From Takashimella koratensis (taxonomy: Eukaryota; Basidiomycota; Tremellomycetes; Trichosporonales; Tetragoniomycetaceae): 64,000 nt of DNA. The position numbers were made by a program, and so were the translations under genes. This document shows positions 34,982 to 46,500 of the stretch, piece by piece (the first letter of the stretch is position 1; every line of letters starts with the position of its first letter). The notes below the pieces were generated by a model. That model was not told the DNA's origin. It worked only from the letters and a program-made list of their open reading frames with translations, and searched no databases. The DNA lies in assembly GCA_003116875.1 (NCBI GenBank), contig BCKT01000009.1, positions 248,001 through 312,000 of the forward strand, read 5' to 3'.

Positions 34982-36022
34982 TCATGATCGTAAAGTTTTT
35001 GCATTCAACATACCTCCACCTTGTCGCATTGGCCACCTCGTTGGTCTAGCAATCTCATTCGGGTTGATACACATGTGCATGAATGACGCTGAACGGCCGG
35101 TGAACGCGGAGCGGGGAATAGCGGCAGAGCAGAGCAAAGCGGGGCAGAGTAGAGACGAGCGTTTTTCTGATGGCGGCGTTGACTCGGCGCCGCTGTGCTC
35201 GGACATGACGTGCGCATGTTGGTCTGAATGAAAGGAAAGGATTGTGAGCGTGTTTCAACACCAAGACAAGACCGGACGACTACGACTCTCTGTCGCCGAG
35301 GAGACCGGTGACAGACGAATACCTACCAATGTGACTAACCTGATGCCGAGGGGTGTGAAGTAGTCCATCCAAGGGCGGACACGGCCAACTCCTTGATCGT
35401 CGGATGACTCCAAACGAGGCGTGAAGACTCGTTGACAACTCGACTCTCGGTGTTGTTCTTGAAAGGACGGATTTCAATAGCGCTCCCTACCGCTCACTGA
35501 CCACATTCGCCCAGTATTCTCACTCCACCTCCGCCTTCGCCGACGGGAACAGACCGGGCAGAGAGCATTGACAGATCCACCTCTGACATGGATTCACGAA
35601 TCAGCCAGATAGGCGGAAGCGCTGAAGCTTGCCGTCTGGCTGACGTCAAAACCCTAGAGACCGTTGGGATCCTTTGTACCGTTTCGTCCGGTTTGGACGG
35701 GCTAGAGAGCCTCTGGCGCGCTCGTGTGGGGTTGGGCGGAGCGGCGGCGGCGCCGAACGCCCCCGGGGCGGTCGGGACGGATGTGGACAGGTGCTCGACC
35801 GCCCCGATCGGGTGGACGAGCGACGAGTGAGCACGTCATTGTCCATCCAAGCCAATAATCCCGTGGAGGGTGAGGAGGCATTGCTCAACATATAAATACC
35901 TCCTCTTTTCGCCTGGATTTGACGCTCCTATCCGCTTCAAACTTCACGACTTCTGCTCACCAACACAAACCAAACCAAACCCTTTTGACGTCTCACCAAC
36001 ACTCTCCCTCTACTTGCTCACC
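34982..36022. other. Intergenic region upstream of the orphan gene
   Basis: About 1.04 kb without a supported gene. A GC-rich block (35695-35830) is open in several frames, which I read as composition rather than coding. A TATA box and a CA-rich leader sit at the right end. Confidence 0.6.
35891..35898 (+). promoter_or_regulatory. TATA box of the orphan gene
   Basis: TATAAATA is 125 bases before the start at 36023 and is followed by a pyrimidine- and CA-rich leader free of ATG until that start. It is one of the clearest core promoters in the window. Confidence 0.6.
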
Positions 36023-36736
36023 ATGAGTCACCATGTTAAAGTCGAGGAATGGTCGGATACTGCGTCGACTGTGGATGGAATCGTCACGCCCGCCACACAT
36101 TCCGATACGATGTCGATGACGGATGGAGATGGGATCGCCACGCCTCTCGGTACCGAGTCGTCGTACGGTGTCAGTGCACTCTCCCTTCGTTCCCGTCTGC
36201 TCGCCACCTCGCTCCGCACGACCAAACCCTCAGTCATCGAGCCCCGGTACTGGACTCCACTCAACCTCGAAATCACCATGATGCCGCATCCGATTCACGA
36301 TCGAGCGTACAAAGTCATCGTTGACGGGGAGTACAATGACTTTGACTGGGTGAGTAAGTTGTCTAATCGGCACAAGAGAACGCAACTCGAGAAATACGCG
36401 ACCTGCCATACCGGAACCATGCATTCCGAACAAGCCACCTCATTTGCGAAAGAAGCCTGCGAGATCTTTGCAGCCAACATCGGTCGCGCCACTTCCCCCG
36501 ACTACGAAACGATCGCCAACAAGATCCAAGAGGCGATCATCCAACTCGCGACTTCCGGTCGATACCCGGACAGCGTTCACACCAATCTACGCATTTCAAA
36601 CATCAAGAATTGTATCGATTTGAGGAACTTTGCGAACCAGGATTTGACCAATGACATTGCGAAAGCCTGGAAGTCATGCATTGTCGATGGCGAGTCACTT
36701 TCAATCTACACCCACGTCATGTCCCGTGGCGTATGA
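36023..36736 (+). CDS. Unrecognised 237-aa protein (orphan gene)
   Basis: A single open exon of 238 codons with a good TATA box and an ATG in a strong context (caccATGAG). Residues 1-60 are Asp/Thr/Ser-rich and probably disordered. From about 80 the sequence looks globular and helical: YWTPLNLEITMMPHPIHD, KVIVDGEYNDFDWVS, SFAKEACEIFAANIG, and IANKIQEAIIQLATSGRYP followed by SVHTNLRISNIKNCIDLRNF. There is no signal peptide, membrane segment, cysteine cluster or catalytic motif, and I know no family for it. A gtgagtaag at 36350 would be a strong donor but lies in frame; the last codons (GGC|gtatga) could also be a donor, so the gene may continue downstream into the related-looking sequence at 37331. 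Confidence 0.6.
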   Translation: MSHHVKVEEWSDTASTVDGIVTPATHSDTMSMTDGDGIATPLGTESSYGVSALSLRSRLLATSLRTTKPSVIEPRYWTPLNLEITMMPHPIHDRAYKVIVDGEYNDFDWVSKLSNRHKRTQLEKYATCHTGTMHSEQATSFAKEACEIFAANIGRATSPDYETIANKIQEAIIQLATSGRYPDSVHTNLRISNIKNCIDLRNFANQDLTNDIAKAWKSCIVDGESLSIYTHVMSRGV

Positions 36737-37330
36737 AGTCGCCGAACGACCGGATCTCGTCTCGTCCCTCAATAGTTTCGAATGATGAAACCACGTCTCA
36801 ACCGCGAGCGACTTGTCCCTCTCACAAGCAGGCACAGTCTCATTTCCGTTCTCTTGCGTATATTGTCACCTGTATCAATTTTCTTTGTCAAAACTCCTTG
36901 CATTCCCCTCACACAAATCCCATCCCTTCACGATTTATTCCATGTTCTTACATACCTTTCAGGACTGCCCCCGCTGTATCTGATATCTCATTCACCTCCA
37001 CCCGTTTTGTTCATGGCGCTACCACTTCCTCACGCCACATGCTCGCTTCTACAATATCTTTTCATGCTCATGCCAAGTCACTTTTCAGTCAGAAGCCATT
37101 CAACGCGCTCAATTAGATCTGTGCCTCTGTCTCTTCGACTAACGTTGCGTCTGGTCTCCCCCTACCCTTTTCTCATCGGCCTAGGCAAAGTAAAGGACTC
37201 TCGCCGGGGAAGCACAACGTATTCACTAAAACGCTACCGCTCAATGACCCGGACATGCACAAGAACATCTCTCATGACGCGCCGTCGGGTGATGATACCG
37301 AAACCCATTTCCAGGTCGGCCGACTAGGCC
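36737..37330. other. Interval between orphan gene and its possible relative
   Basis: The first 370 bases are pyrimidine-rich and resemble a 3' UTR or leader. From about 37117 a plus-strand frame stays open to the stop near 37420 (KHNVFTKTLPLNDPDMHKN is its most protein-like part), but it is one base out of register with the better coding frame that follows at 37331. Confidence 0.4.
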
Positions 37331-37631
37331 TTCGCAAGTCACTTACTTCTTCAACGAATACGCAAGAGTTTACGATGCATGCAGAAAAACGGGACACAAA
37401 TCTGTTCTTGGCGCCTTGAAACGCATCATGCAGTTTGTCGAGAACACCCTTCACGGCGACTGGAGCGCTTCTGAGGCACCGGATCTCAAGCTTGAGCCCA
37501 AGCACCCATCCGAACTTGCCGACGGGTTCCCCAGATTCCACGACCTGACAGAACTCAAGAGTCGACGGAGCACGCGCTTGACCAGCAGCACGTCACCCAT
37601 GACTCTGCAGAATTCTGAGCGTTCGGCATAA
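37331..37631 (+). pseudogene. Exon-like relative of the orphan gene, possibly broken
   Basis: A plus-strand frame from about 37331 to the stop at 37629-37631 reads VTYFFNEYARVYDACRKTG, then SVLGALKRIMQFVENTLHGD and PSELADGFPRFHDLTELKS. Its pattern (F-x-x-E, V-Y-x-A, a helix ending in L-x-x-G, a later F-x-x-L) loosely matches residues about 135-205 of the orphan protein at 36023, suggesting an old tandem copy. No ATG begins it. Joining it to the upstream open frame would need a poor donor (gtcggg), so it is either the last exon of an unresolved gene or a remnant. The similarity is judged by eye only. Confidence 0.35.
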
Positions 37632-38195
37632 GCATCAACTTCGCTGCCGTGCTTTTGCGTGGCGATCTCCGACCGAGCGCGTGACTCACGACATTGGGCG
37701 GCAACGACATTCTTCTCCCGATCTCGGCGCCTCCGACGACTCTCCGTCTCTCAAACATGGACAACAACTCTGGTTGCTCTCCCGCGCTCCATTGTCGTTT
37801 GCCTTTCGATCATTTTCTTCAGAGTTTCTCAAGATCGCTCTCTTATCCTCCCCGTACCACTGGTTATTATGATGCCTCCTCTTCTTTCCCTTTCTCACCA
37901 TGCACTTTGGTACGCGTGTGCTCATTTGTCCCGTTTTGAATGACCCATGCCACACGAGCGTTGCAAGCTCTAGAGACTCTGATGAGTACACGTACTTTAA
38001 TGACCCGGTGCTCGCTTATCTGATGAGTGCCAAACTTCCGAAAACCCCGGCAGCAAACCCGGGCTGTGTGGTGAGGGGAACTAACGGACATACGTCACGC
38101 CTCTGATTGCCTACTTGCCGGACACGGCATTTGCAACCATTGGATGGTGGGATGAGGTAGGATTGGATGGCGGGTATGGCGTGAGCGAATGCGTG

Positions 38196-38241
<46 letters not shown>

Positions 38242-38379
38242 CGCGAGAGACAAGAGCTCCAATCTTGAATTCTATAACCTCTCGTTTCCCGCGTCACCCA
38301 AGACTCCACCCTCCACCCTCCACCCCACCCCATATACCAAATACTCTTTCTTCCCTCGCCTTCTCTGCCCCACACCCAC
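37632..38379. other. Intergenic region and peroxiredoxin promoter
   Basis: About 750 bases without a supported gene. The right part has a (GA)n array and a C-rich leader directly upstream of the peroxiredoxin start. Confidence 0.6.
38199..38250 (+). repeat. (GA)n array with CG-rich core in peroxiredoxin promoter
   Basis: About 19 GA units are followed by GCGCGCGC and further GA. It lies 130-180 bases upstream of the peroxiredoxin start. GA arrays of this kind can exclude nucleosomes. Confidence 0.9.
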
Positions 38380-39317
38380 ATGTCGTTCCCGGTCATTCGC
38401 TCATCCACGTCGGTAGCACGATTCACCGGCCACCTTAAACCTCGAGTCGTCTCTCCTATCCTCATTTCATCGTTGCACACTCGCTCTTCCATCCGTCCAT
38501 CTACTCTTTCTCGTCCATCCAACACTCCCAAAATGGGTAAGCACTACCCCCAACCAGCACCCCAAGCTGTAACCCCCTAGCCCTGCTCCACAGTGGACGA
38601 CGACATCGATCTGACCTACCGCAGCTTCCATCATCCAGTCCACCGCTTCCGCCGCGCACGCTGCCTTTGCCTCCCTCGCATCCGTCGCCCAGGTCAAGGC
38701 CGGTGACGCCGTCCCCGACGTCGAGGTCAGGATCGACGACCTCGAGAAGAAGGTCAACTTCTCCAAGCTGACCGGCAAGAACATTCTCGTTCTCGTCCCC
38801 GGCGCGTGAGTCCCACGCCCACCAACCCTGTTTCCCACACATCCTCATACAGCCTCGTCCTCTTGACTCACCGCCATTGGTCACCAGGTTCACCCCGACC
38901 TGCTCGTCCCAGGTCCCGGGGTACATCGAGCAGTACGCCGAGCTCAAGGCTGCTGGCGTGAACCAAGTCTACGTTGTCTCCGTCAACGACATCTTCGTCG
39001 TCAACGCGTGGAAGAAGAACCTCCTCTCGGCTGCTGGCGTCGACGTCGCTTCTGCCGACACCGTCAAATTCACCGGCGACGACCAGGCTACGCTCGCGCA
39101 CTCGCTCGGCCTCGTTCTCGATGCCCAGGGCCTCCTCGGTGGCCCCAGGCTCAAGCGTGGTGTCATCGTCATCCAGGACGGCAAGGTCATCGACTCCATC
39201 ATCGAGCCCGACCCGGGAGCCTGTAAGTTGGTCCCACACGAGTCAGGGTTCATGCTGACGCGACCGCTCGCAGCTACCGTCTCTCAGGCGGACAGCGTTC
39301 TCAAGACCCTCAAGTAG
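38380..39317 (+). CDS. PRX5/AHP1-type atypical 2-Cys peroxiredoxin, probably mitochondrial and cytosolic
   Basis: Four exons (38380-38536, 38625-38805, 38888-39222 and 39274-39317) join to 238 aa. Peroxiredoxins of this class reduce hydrogen and alkyl peroxides using thioredoxin. The peroxidatic cysteine lies in VPGAFTPTCSSQVPGYI, followed by YVVSVNDIFVVNAWKKN, KFTGDDQATLAHSLGL and GVIVIQDGKVIDSIIEPDPG, all family marks. The first 51 residues are rich in Arg, Ser and Thr without acids, a good mitochondrial presequence. Met52, whose ATG is the last full codon of exon 1, begins a 187-aa form (MASIIQS...) of exactly the usual cytosolic length, so alternative initiation may yield two locations. 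It is convergent with glutathione synthetase, 263 bases away. Confidence 0.92.
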
Positions 39318-39580
39318 ACAGTGCTTGGGAGAAGGTTCGTAAAATGAAAAAGAAGGCATGAGAAGATGCAATGCTTGTGAGAAGTGATGCCTGCGACCAA
39401 AACGCAGCACATGCAGACTGGACCATGCTCGAACATGTCGTTGCAAAGCAGGAGGCCCTGCCCACCCACTGACGAGACGCTTCATGTCAAAACACATGCA
39501 TCTTCAATTCCCATCTACTTTGTGATCTACAGATGTACGCGGCTTTGTACAACGTTTCTACCATGTGCCCCGGCAGGCAC

Positions 39581-41214
39581 CTAGACCAAGACTGGGCTGT
39601 CGATGGATGAAATCCCTGTTAAGTCATCGTCAGCGCGTGCCTTCCCCTTTGTGCCTATCACCTCCGAGCAGGACTTACCAATTGCAACACCACCTTCGTC
39701 GCTTTCCCTGCCCTTGGTACGCAACAAGGTCCCCGCGGAACGGTTGACCTTCTTCACCGCGCTTCTCCCAGGGAGACCGAAGAGCATGACCCCGTACACG
39801 CCAAGCTCGCTGACGACGTCGGCCAACCTCGCCTCGCCCGACCCACCGCGAACGAGAAGGTTGTGCACGCCCTCGGGGGGCTGGATCAGCTCCATCAGGA
39901 TGTATCCTGTTCGCCTGGGTGGGGTGGTGTCGTTCTTCTCGAGCTCGGCCAGGAAGGGAGGGATATCCGCACGGTAGATGTTGTTCCCACCTCCCTCGCG
40001 TTGCGGCTTGAGAACGAATCTTGCCGGCTCCGTCTTGGCAAGTCGATACGCCTCCTTCCCTAGCTCCGACTCGTCTAATGGCCATAAGCCCGTCCACGTC
40101 AATCTCAATCGGTCCACATCCGCCTGCGTGAGCGATCCAGCTCCAGCACCGAACCCGACGTCGGGTCTCGACGGGTCAAGGAGGAACGATTCGAGGACAC
40201 CTGGCTCAGCAAGGACCTGCTGCACCTTCTTCGCTCCGGCGACCTGCAGTGCCATCGAAGGGCATTTGATCGCGCGGCTCGTCTCGAGTCGGATGCGGGT
40301 CTCCCATTCAGAGGAGGTAGGGTAATCGGTAGGTGTGTATGCGGCACGGTAGTAGATGACAGCGATTTCGAGGGAAGAGATGATGAGGTTGTGGGATGCG
40401 TCGAGGGGTGCGCTACTGAGTTCGGCAAACGTTCGTCGAATGGTACGGATACCTCGTCTAGAGTGATAGTCAGCATACCATCACTCTCACTTGCACGACA
40501 CATCCCGCAACCTCAGGGGACTCACGACTCGAGCTGATATTGCAACCAACGCTGGTCGAATACATTCCTCTCCCCATCCTGCACGACGAACAGAACCGCC
40601 GCTCCTTCCTTTCCATACGCGCTCCATGCCTCCCCAAGACCTTTTGCAATCTCCTCCATCGACTTGTTGACCGGCAAGTTCTCCTCCTTGAGCTCTGGTG
40701 CTGCCCCGTAGTAACCTCCTGTTGCTTGGAGCAAATACTTGTGCATCTCGCCTGCGCGCTGGCTGAGAGCCCCGAAGGACGCCGCGATCGTGTTGAACTC
40801 GACCTGCTTAATCTCGTCGCCGTGTAAGAGGTAGTCGGAGCGGAACACGCCTAGCTGGATGGGTTGGACACTCTCGACCACGTCACGAACGCTCTTCCAG
40901 CCTCTCCACAGGGCGGCTTGGAACTCGTCGACCTCGGCGACGGAAGCCATGACGCTGTCGAGGAATGCCCAGTCAAGCGCGATGCGGGCGTAGAGCGCAT
41001 TGTACAGTGGCTGGATGGAGAGGGCGAGCGAGTACTGGGATCGCGGGAAGGGAGTGGGCAAGAGGGAGAGAGGAGCGGGGATAGCCGATGTTGGTGGGGT
41101 GGTTGGTGATTGGGGCAAGAGAGTGAAACCGTGGGAGAGAGCGTACGAGGTGGAAAGGAGCAGGAGCTCGTCTTGCTGCTCTTTGGTGAGCTTGGGCGGC
41201 CAAGTAGGGAGCAT
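39581..41214 (-). CDS. GSH2: Glutathione synthetase
   Basis: Three exons (41214-40526, 40457-39679 and 39615-39581) join to 500 aa, the usual eukaryotic size. The enzyme joins gamma-glutamylcysteine and glycine with ATP in the cytosol, the last step of glutathione synthesis. Visible blocks are VFRSDYLLHGDEIKQVEFNT (substrate loop), EIAVIYYRAAYTPTDYP, AIKCPSMALQVAGAKKVQQ, WTGLWPLDES, RFVLKPQREGGGNNIY (the glycine-rich loop over the ATP site), ILMELIQPPEGVHNLLVRGG and ELGVYGVMLF. The last exon is only 35 nt and codes the C-terminal ISSIDSPVLV. It is divergent from the unrecognised gene at 41603 and convergent with the peroxiredoxin. Confidence 0.96.
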
Positions 41215-41602
41215 GCTGGCGATTGAGGGGGATGAGGTGGGAGACGGGTAGATTTGGAAAAGTGAGTGAGCGGTGAGCGGTGAGCACGAATTGATTGCGC
41301 TTTATCAGCAGGGAGGGTTTGATTGCTGCAAGTGGCAGTTGTGGGTGTGGCGCCGATCTCCACCGGGCCCGGGGAGAGAAGTGGAGGTGCCCCGTGGCCC
41401 TTGCCCTCTCGCCCTCTTGTTTCATGTCTGTGATTGATTGATTGATGGCCATGGTGCCTGTTGTGTGCGTGCATATGTATATGTGTGCGTATGTGCGTGT
41501 GTACGTGCGCGTGCATGGATCACTCACTCGTCGTCCATTCACACGCACCATCATCATCTCCTTCTCTTTCACTCTTCAACCATCGCCACCCTCACCGCAA
41601 CC
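41215..41602. promoter_or_regulatory. Divergent promoter of GSH2 and the 504-aa gene
   Basis: A 388-base interval between two start codons. It contains alternating purine-pyrimidine TG/CG runs (about 41458-41515), which can adopt Z-DNA, and no clear TATA box. Confidence 0.5.
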
Positions 41603-43252
41603 ATGCCACCGCCCACCACCCCCGCCCCCGCTGCCCCCGCCGCCCCCGCCGAGATGGACACCGACACCGACACTAGCTGGTCCGTCACCCTGCCCACTCT
41701 CCAGGGCCTTTTCGCCCCTTCCAGTGAGCCCCTCTTGCATTATCCTCTTGCCTGACGACCAATACTTGCTGACCCATCGCTTCCCGCAGAGTCCTCCCTA
41801 CTCCTTCCCTTCTCATTCACGGGGATCCGAACTCGGTTTTTCAAGTCTCTCCCACCCTTCTCTCTCCTCGACCCCATCCTGGCATTCGCACCTCCCACCG
41901 CTCTCGACTACAGCCCGGGAGCGGAAACATCACCCTCCCCGCCGTCGTCAAAATCCCTCATCAAAGCTCTAGTTGATCTTCAAACCTTTGCGACTCAGTT
42001 GAAAGCCTCTGGCAAGCATGCACCGGATCACCTCGATGCTCTGATGAATGCGTACATGTGCGCTGTACACGCATGCGAAGGTTACGACGGACCTGACGGG
42101 GATGTCAAGAAAGCGATCATCCCATGCCTCGAGGGTCTGTTCCTACTTCGCTCCATCAGACCCGACGTCAAGAAAGTCGACATGGCAATCCTACGAACTG
42201 TCACCACGACGTCTATAGACCACAGCCACGACCACCTTCGACCCATCATCCAACGTCCCATCCAAATGTCGCTTGATCTCAAACAGTCCCTTCGACGTGG
42301 GGAAGCAGGTCGTGCGACCTCTCTCCCACTCGTTCCGGTCGTCTCCCAGGCGGAAGCGCGCGCTGCGATCGCTGCGATCGACACATTCGTCTCGGGTGTC
42401 GAAGGTATTCAATCGATCAATGGTGTTCGACCAGTCAAGACAAAGGCGGATAAGGAATACTCGGTTTCTCGTCCCAAGCGCGTCGCTCTCGATGCCAGGT
42501 TGACGGCTGCGTTTCTGTCAATGACCATGGCAACGGTGTATGTGAAGGATGTTCGAAAACGTGCACGAGCCGAGTTTGCGGAGAGCGAGCAGGGAGAGGG
42601 AAAGAGTGCCGACCATGACTACGAAGACAGCGGGGTCGAATGGGAGACGATGGCGGAGATGAGACTGAAAGAGTGTCTCGTCAAAGCTTGGGAGTTGATC
42701 GATCAACGCCGTTCCGAGCTCCTCGTTGAGCGTATGGTCAATTCCGCTTTTACCGGAGAGCTGCCGGTGGGTCCGCAAGAGCCGCCCAAGCTCAAGAAAG
42801 CGCAACGTGAATCGCCTCCGGACGGGGGCGATGAGAATGAAGATGAGGATGAGGATGAAGAGGATGCGGAGGAAGACGAGGATGAAAACGAATTAGGATA
42901 CCCTTGCCCGCTTAAATCTCTGTTCGAGCTCCACGATCGGTACGAGGAACTTCGTCTGGCGGTTTGGATGAGCCTTCCGAGTGACCTGCGACCGAAGATG
43001 ACGACGTTCCTCCGTGGCGCCAGAGGCGAGGTTGGCAGTAGCTGGGACGATATGGGCTTGAGTCTCATGCTGGATCTTACCGGGTACGTATGGCCATGAT
43101 GGAGGAGACAGTTGAGTGAGAGTCAAAACGCTGACGTGGGGTTCTCGAGTAGAGACGTGCTCATGGCCCATGGGCTGCCTGTGGAGAAGCTCGACAAATG
43201 GACCGAGCTCAGCAAACAGCGAAGCGCGAAGAAAGTCAGGAGGCGCAAGTGA
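41603..43252 (+). CDS. Unrecognised conserved-looking 504-aa protein
   Basis: Three exons (41603-41723, 41790-43083 and 43153-43252) join in frame to 504 aa. It begins with a Pro/Ala-rich, acidic segment (PAEMDTDTDTSWSVTLPTLQ), then a mostly helical body (SLIKALVDLQTFATQLKASG; AYMCAVHACEGYDGPDGDV; AAFLSMTMATVYVKDVRKRA; MAEMRLKECLVKAWELIDQR). At about 390-410 lies an almost pure Asp/Glu run, then CPLKSLFELHDRYEELRLAV. The C-terminus is basic (KQRSAKKVRRRK), resembling a nuclear or nucleolar signal. There is no signal peptide, membrane helix or catalytic motif that I recognise. Codon texture and precise intron phases support a real gene; a nuclear scaffold-like role would be a guess. Confidence 0.75.
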
Positions 43253-43503
43253 TTGTAAATCTCTCCACAGAACTTGTAGGCGCTCATGTAATTGGAAAGA
43301 AGCTGTAAAACCTGTCAACTACTTATGCAATCTGATGACAATATACGAGGCTATGCGAAGAAGAGATGTTGAAATGATTATCGTATGTATTAGGATCAAA
43401 CAAAGTGGAAACACAAGGGAGACAGGGATCTAACTTCTGGTATCACGAGCACTCATACAACCGCGCTCACCCACTATAACGTACACAACACGAGACATGA
43501 TCT

Positions 43504-46500
43504 CTATAACAGCCCTTCGGATTCTTCACTCTCCTCCGCAACACTCCCCCGGGCAAAGGCGAGCGGCGGGAGACGGAACCCACCTCGCCATCCCGTCGAC
43601 CCATAGCTCTCCGCCTCTTCTCTGACATCCGGCACGCCCAGACCTCCACCAAACTCGTCGTACCCGTACCCCTTAGGCGTCGACTGTGCGACCGTTTGGC
43701 GGGGCTCAGGCGTCATCGCTGCCTGTCGTAATGGTCGTGGACCTTTTGGTGTCCCCTGCGGCGGCGACCGCATTAACGCCCTCTCGACCTCGGTCGCTGT
43801 TGTGCTTGTGCTGCTCACACTCAGCGTCCGGCCGAGACCTGGGGGCGACATCTCGTGCCTCCACGAAGCGCCCGACTCGCGGGAAGCATACGACTTGCGA
43901 GGAACAAAAGTCGTGTGACCGATCCTGTCGTCGGCGTCGTCGCTTGCGGACCGAATTGGCCGGGGGGCGAGGGCGGCGGTGTAGCTCCGGCGCTTTACGA
44001 GACCGGGCACTTCGTCCACTTCGATAGGAGAAGCTGGGGGCGAGTACGTCGAGTGCGCCTCTTCGCCTGAACTGACATAGGCATAGGGATTGGTCGAAGG
44101 ACCAGAGCTCGACGCGAGAGCAGAGTGGTTGATCCCCGCCGACGAAGCGACGGAGAACTTGCGCAAGGCTTCGTCGCGAGACTCGAGTTGGGCAATCTTT
44201 GATCGCATACCGGGTAACATCTCGACCGATTCCTCGGACGGGGACATGGGTGGGGAAGCGGCGTTGGATAGTGCACCCTCGATGGTCTCGGGGATAGCTG
44301 GGGATCCAGGCCACGCTTCGTTTGAGACGCCCGGACTTTCGAGCTGCCCTTCGTCTGAAGATGCCGAATCGGACGCGACCGAGGGGGCAAGCCCGGGAGG
44401 AGCAGGGTCCGCTTGCACTTCGTTTCGCAATTGCGAGCTGGCACTGGGTCGGCGCTGCTGCTGGTCGAACATAGTCTGGGGGAGGAGCGATCGCGGCGAC
44501 TGGAGCGGGGACGACGATCGGAGGTTGGATGGCGCAAAAGAGAACGACCCAAGTCGACCAGTCGACGGGTCCGCGTGCTGCCGGGTAGGCGAGGCGCTCG
44601 ACTCGTGTCGCAAGCCCGAGGGGATGGTGGGGACGCTTCCTCGTCGATGAGTTGGGGAGTCGGACTCGCGTCGCGCGAATGAGCCCGAAGTCGGGGACGG
44701 CGAGTGGCTCCCTCGCCTGCCTGTATCAATATGCAGCGGGGCAGTGGAGTGGCTCCCGCGCCTCTGGCTGGAGGGAGGCGTGTCCACCTCCCTGTGGGGC
44801 GGCATAGGCTGCGCCATCGAGTCGAGCGGGACCAACCTAGGCAGTCGAGACGACATCTCGTTCCTCGTCGCTTCGTAGACCTGCCCGATCTCAGACTCGA
44901 GCTCGCTTCCTGATGCCTGGGAAGTGGCAAACGAGTTCATCCTCGACGACCTGTTGAGTGTCGGCGGGGGCACGAGCTCGTCTCCAGCTCGGACCTCGCC
45001 GAGTTCACTGTGCCCGTGGTGGCCGCGAGACGAGTCGTCGAATACGTCTGGGGTCGCAGCGGTTTCGCGCATCTGCATGTACTGCCCGCTGTTCCCGCTC
45101 CCACCGCTGTGGTTGCCCTCGCCACCGAAAGTGTGCTGGCTGTCCCGCTCACGACCAAAGTCCATCCCGGCACGAGCCTGGCGGAGGTGATGGTGGTAGT
45201 GGCTCGGGTCGGCGTCGTGGTCCACGTCGCTCGGGCGACGGCGGTCAGATCGAGATGGCGAGGTGCCGTACCCCGCCGAATCGGTGTTGGTCGACGCGGG
45301 CGTTGGGTCTTCACCCGTCGACAAGACCATGTCCATAACGTCGGCGAGCTCGTCGACGACGTCGAGCTGGGGCGGCTGAGACGACGGCGGGAGCGGGGTA
45401 CGCCCTTCGTCCGTTACTGTTCCAACCGAGGGAGTCTGCGCCATGTTGTACTGCTCTTCGCTTGGTGTTTGGTCGGGGCGGTACGCCAGCCCATCCGGTT
45501 CCGCGCTGCCATGCTCGCGAGTCTCGGGTGAATTGTCCGCGTCCGCACGAATAGCAGCGAGAGAGAGCTGTCGCCCTTCGCGTCGTCGAGCCTCCATCAG
45601 CGCCTTGTCCTCTTCGTCGTCGCTGAGAACGCTCTCCGACCTCGCGGAGAGATACGAGTGCACACGTGGGTTCCTTGGTCGAGTTGGTGCGCCAGCCGCG
45701 TTACCCGAGTGGTTGGGTGATAAGAGCCCCAGGGTCGCTTCCTCGGACCTAGCACGGTCAAGCGAATACGCGCTCCCCATTGATAGTGGTCGGCTGCGCT
45801 GCTCTCCACCCTGGCGCGGCAGCACTTCCAGTTCGGGAGCGGACTGCGCCCTCGCCTGGCCCTGCTGCAATAGCGCATCGATATGCAACGTCGTCGAGCT
45901 TGCTCGAGCCGGAATCCGCGCGCTATTCAAGCTCGTGTTCGACGACACGTGGTAGATCTGGTTCTGCATCGTCTGCTGTTGCGGCGATACGAACCTCGGT
46001 GCGTCACCGGGCATAGGCGGAGGGTCCATCGAGAGGAAATTGATCAACTCGATAGGTACATCAAGGTAGATTGTGTTGTTGATAGTCACCCGCATGATAT
46101 ACGAGACCTCGATGAGTCGACTGCGACGGATAGAGACCATGCCGGTAGGGATCTGGATAGACATGTCCCATTGGCCCCGCTCACCGGGCTCGACACCGGT
46201 CCACCACCCTCGGCCAGTGACTCGGCCAGCACCGTGGTCGGTAAATTCGGCTTCAGTCACTTCTTCAGCGACTTTACGACGGTTTGTGGACGTCGCTGAT
46301 CCGTCAACTTCGGCACGTTCCCGCACCTGTCGTCGAGGAGCACAGGTTTCAACTTCGTCAGACGACGGGTCGAATACTGACACACTCTGAAGCAGGGCTA
46401 GTGCGACTTTGTTGATCTACCCAATGTCAGCTCATGATCCCTTGTGCTCGATTCGACATAACCTACCTTCTTGTTACTGTCATTTCGAATAGTAACCTCA

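Noticed and set aside
43686..45955. Several plus-strand frames of 100-190 codons opposite the arrestin-like gene
   Set aside because: All are arginine/serine-rich shadows of a low-complexity minus-strand exon of 959 codons.
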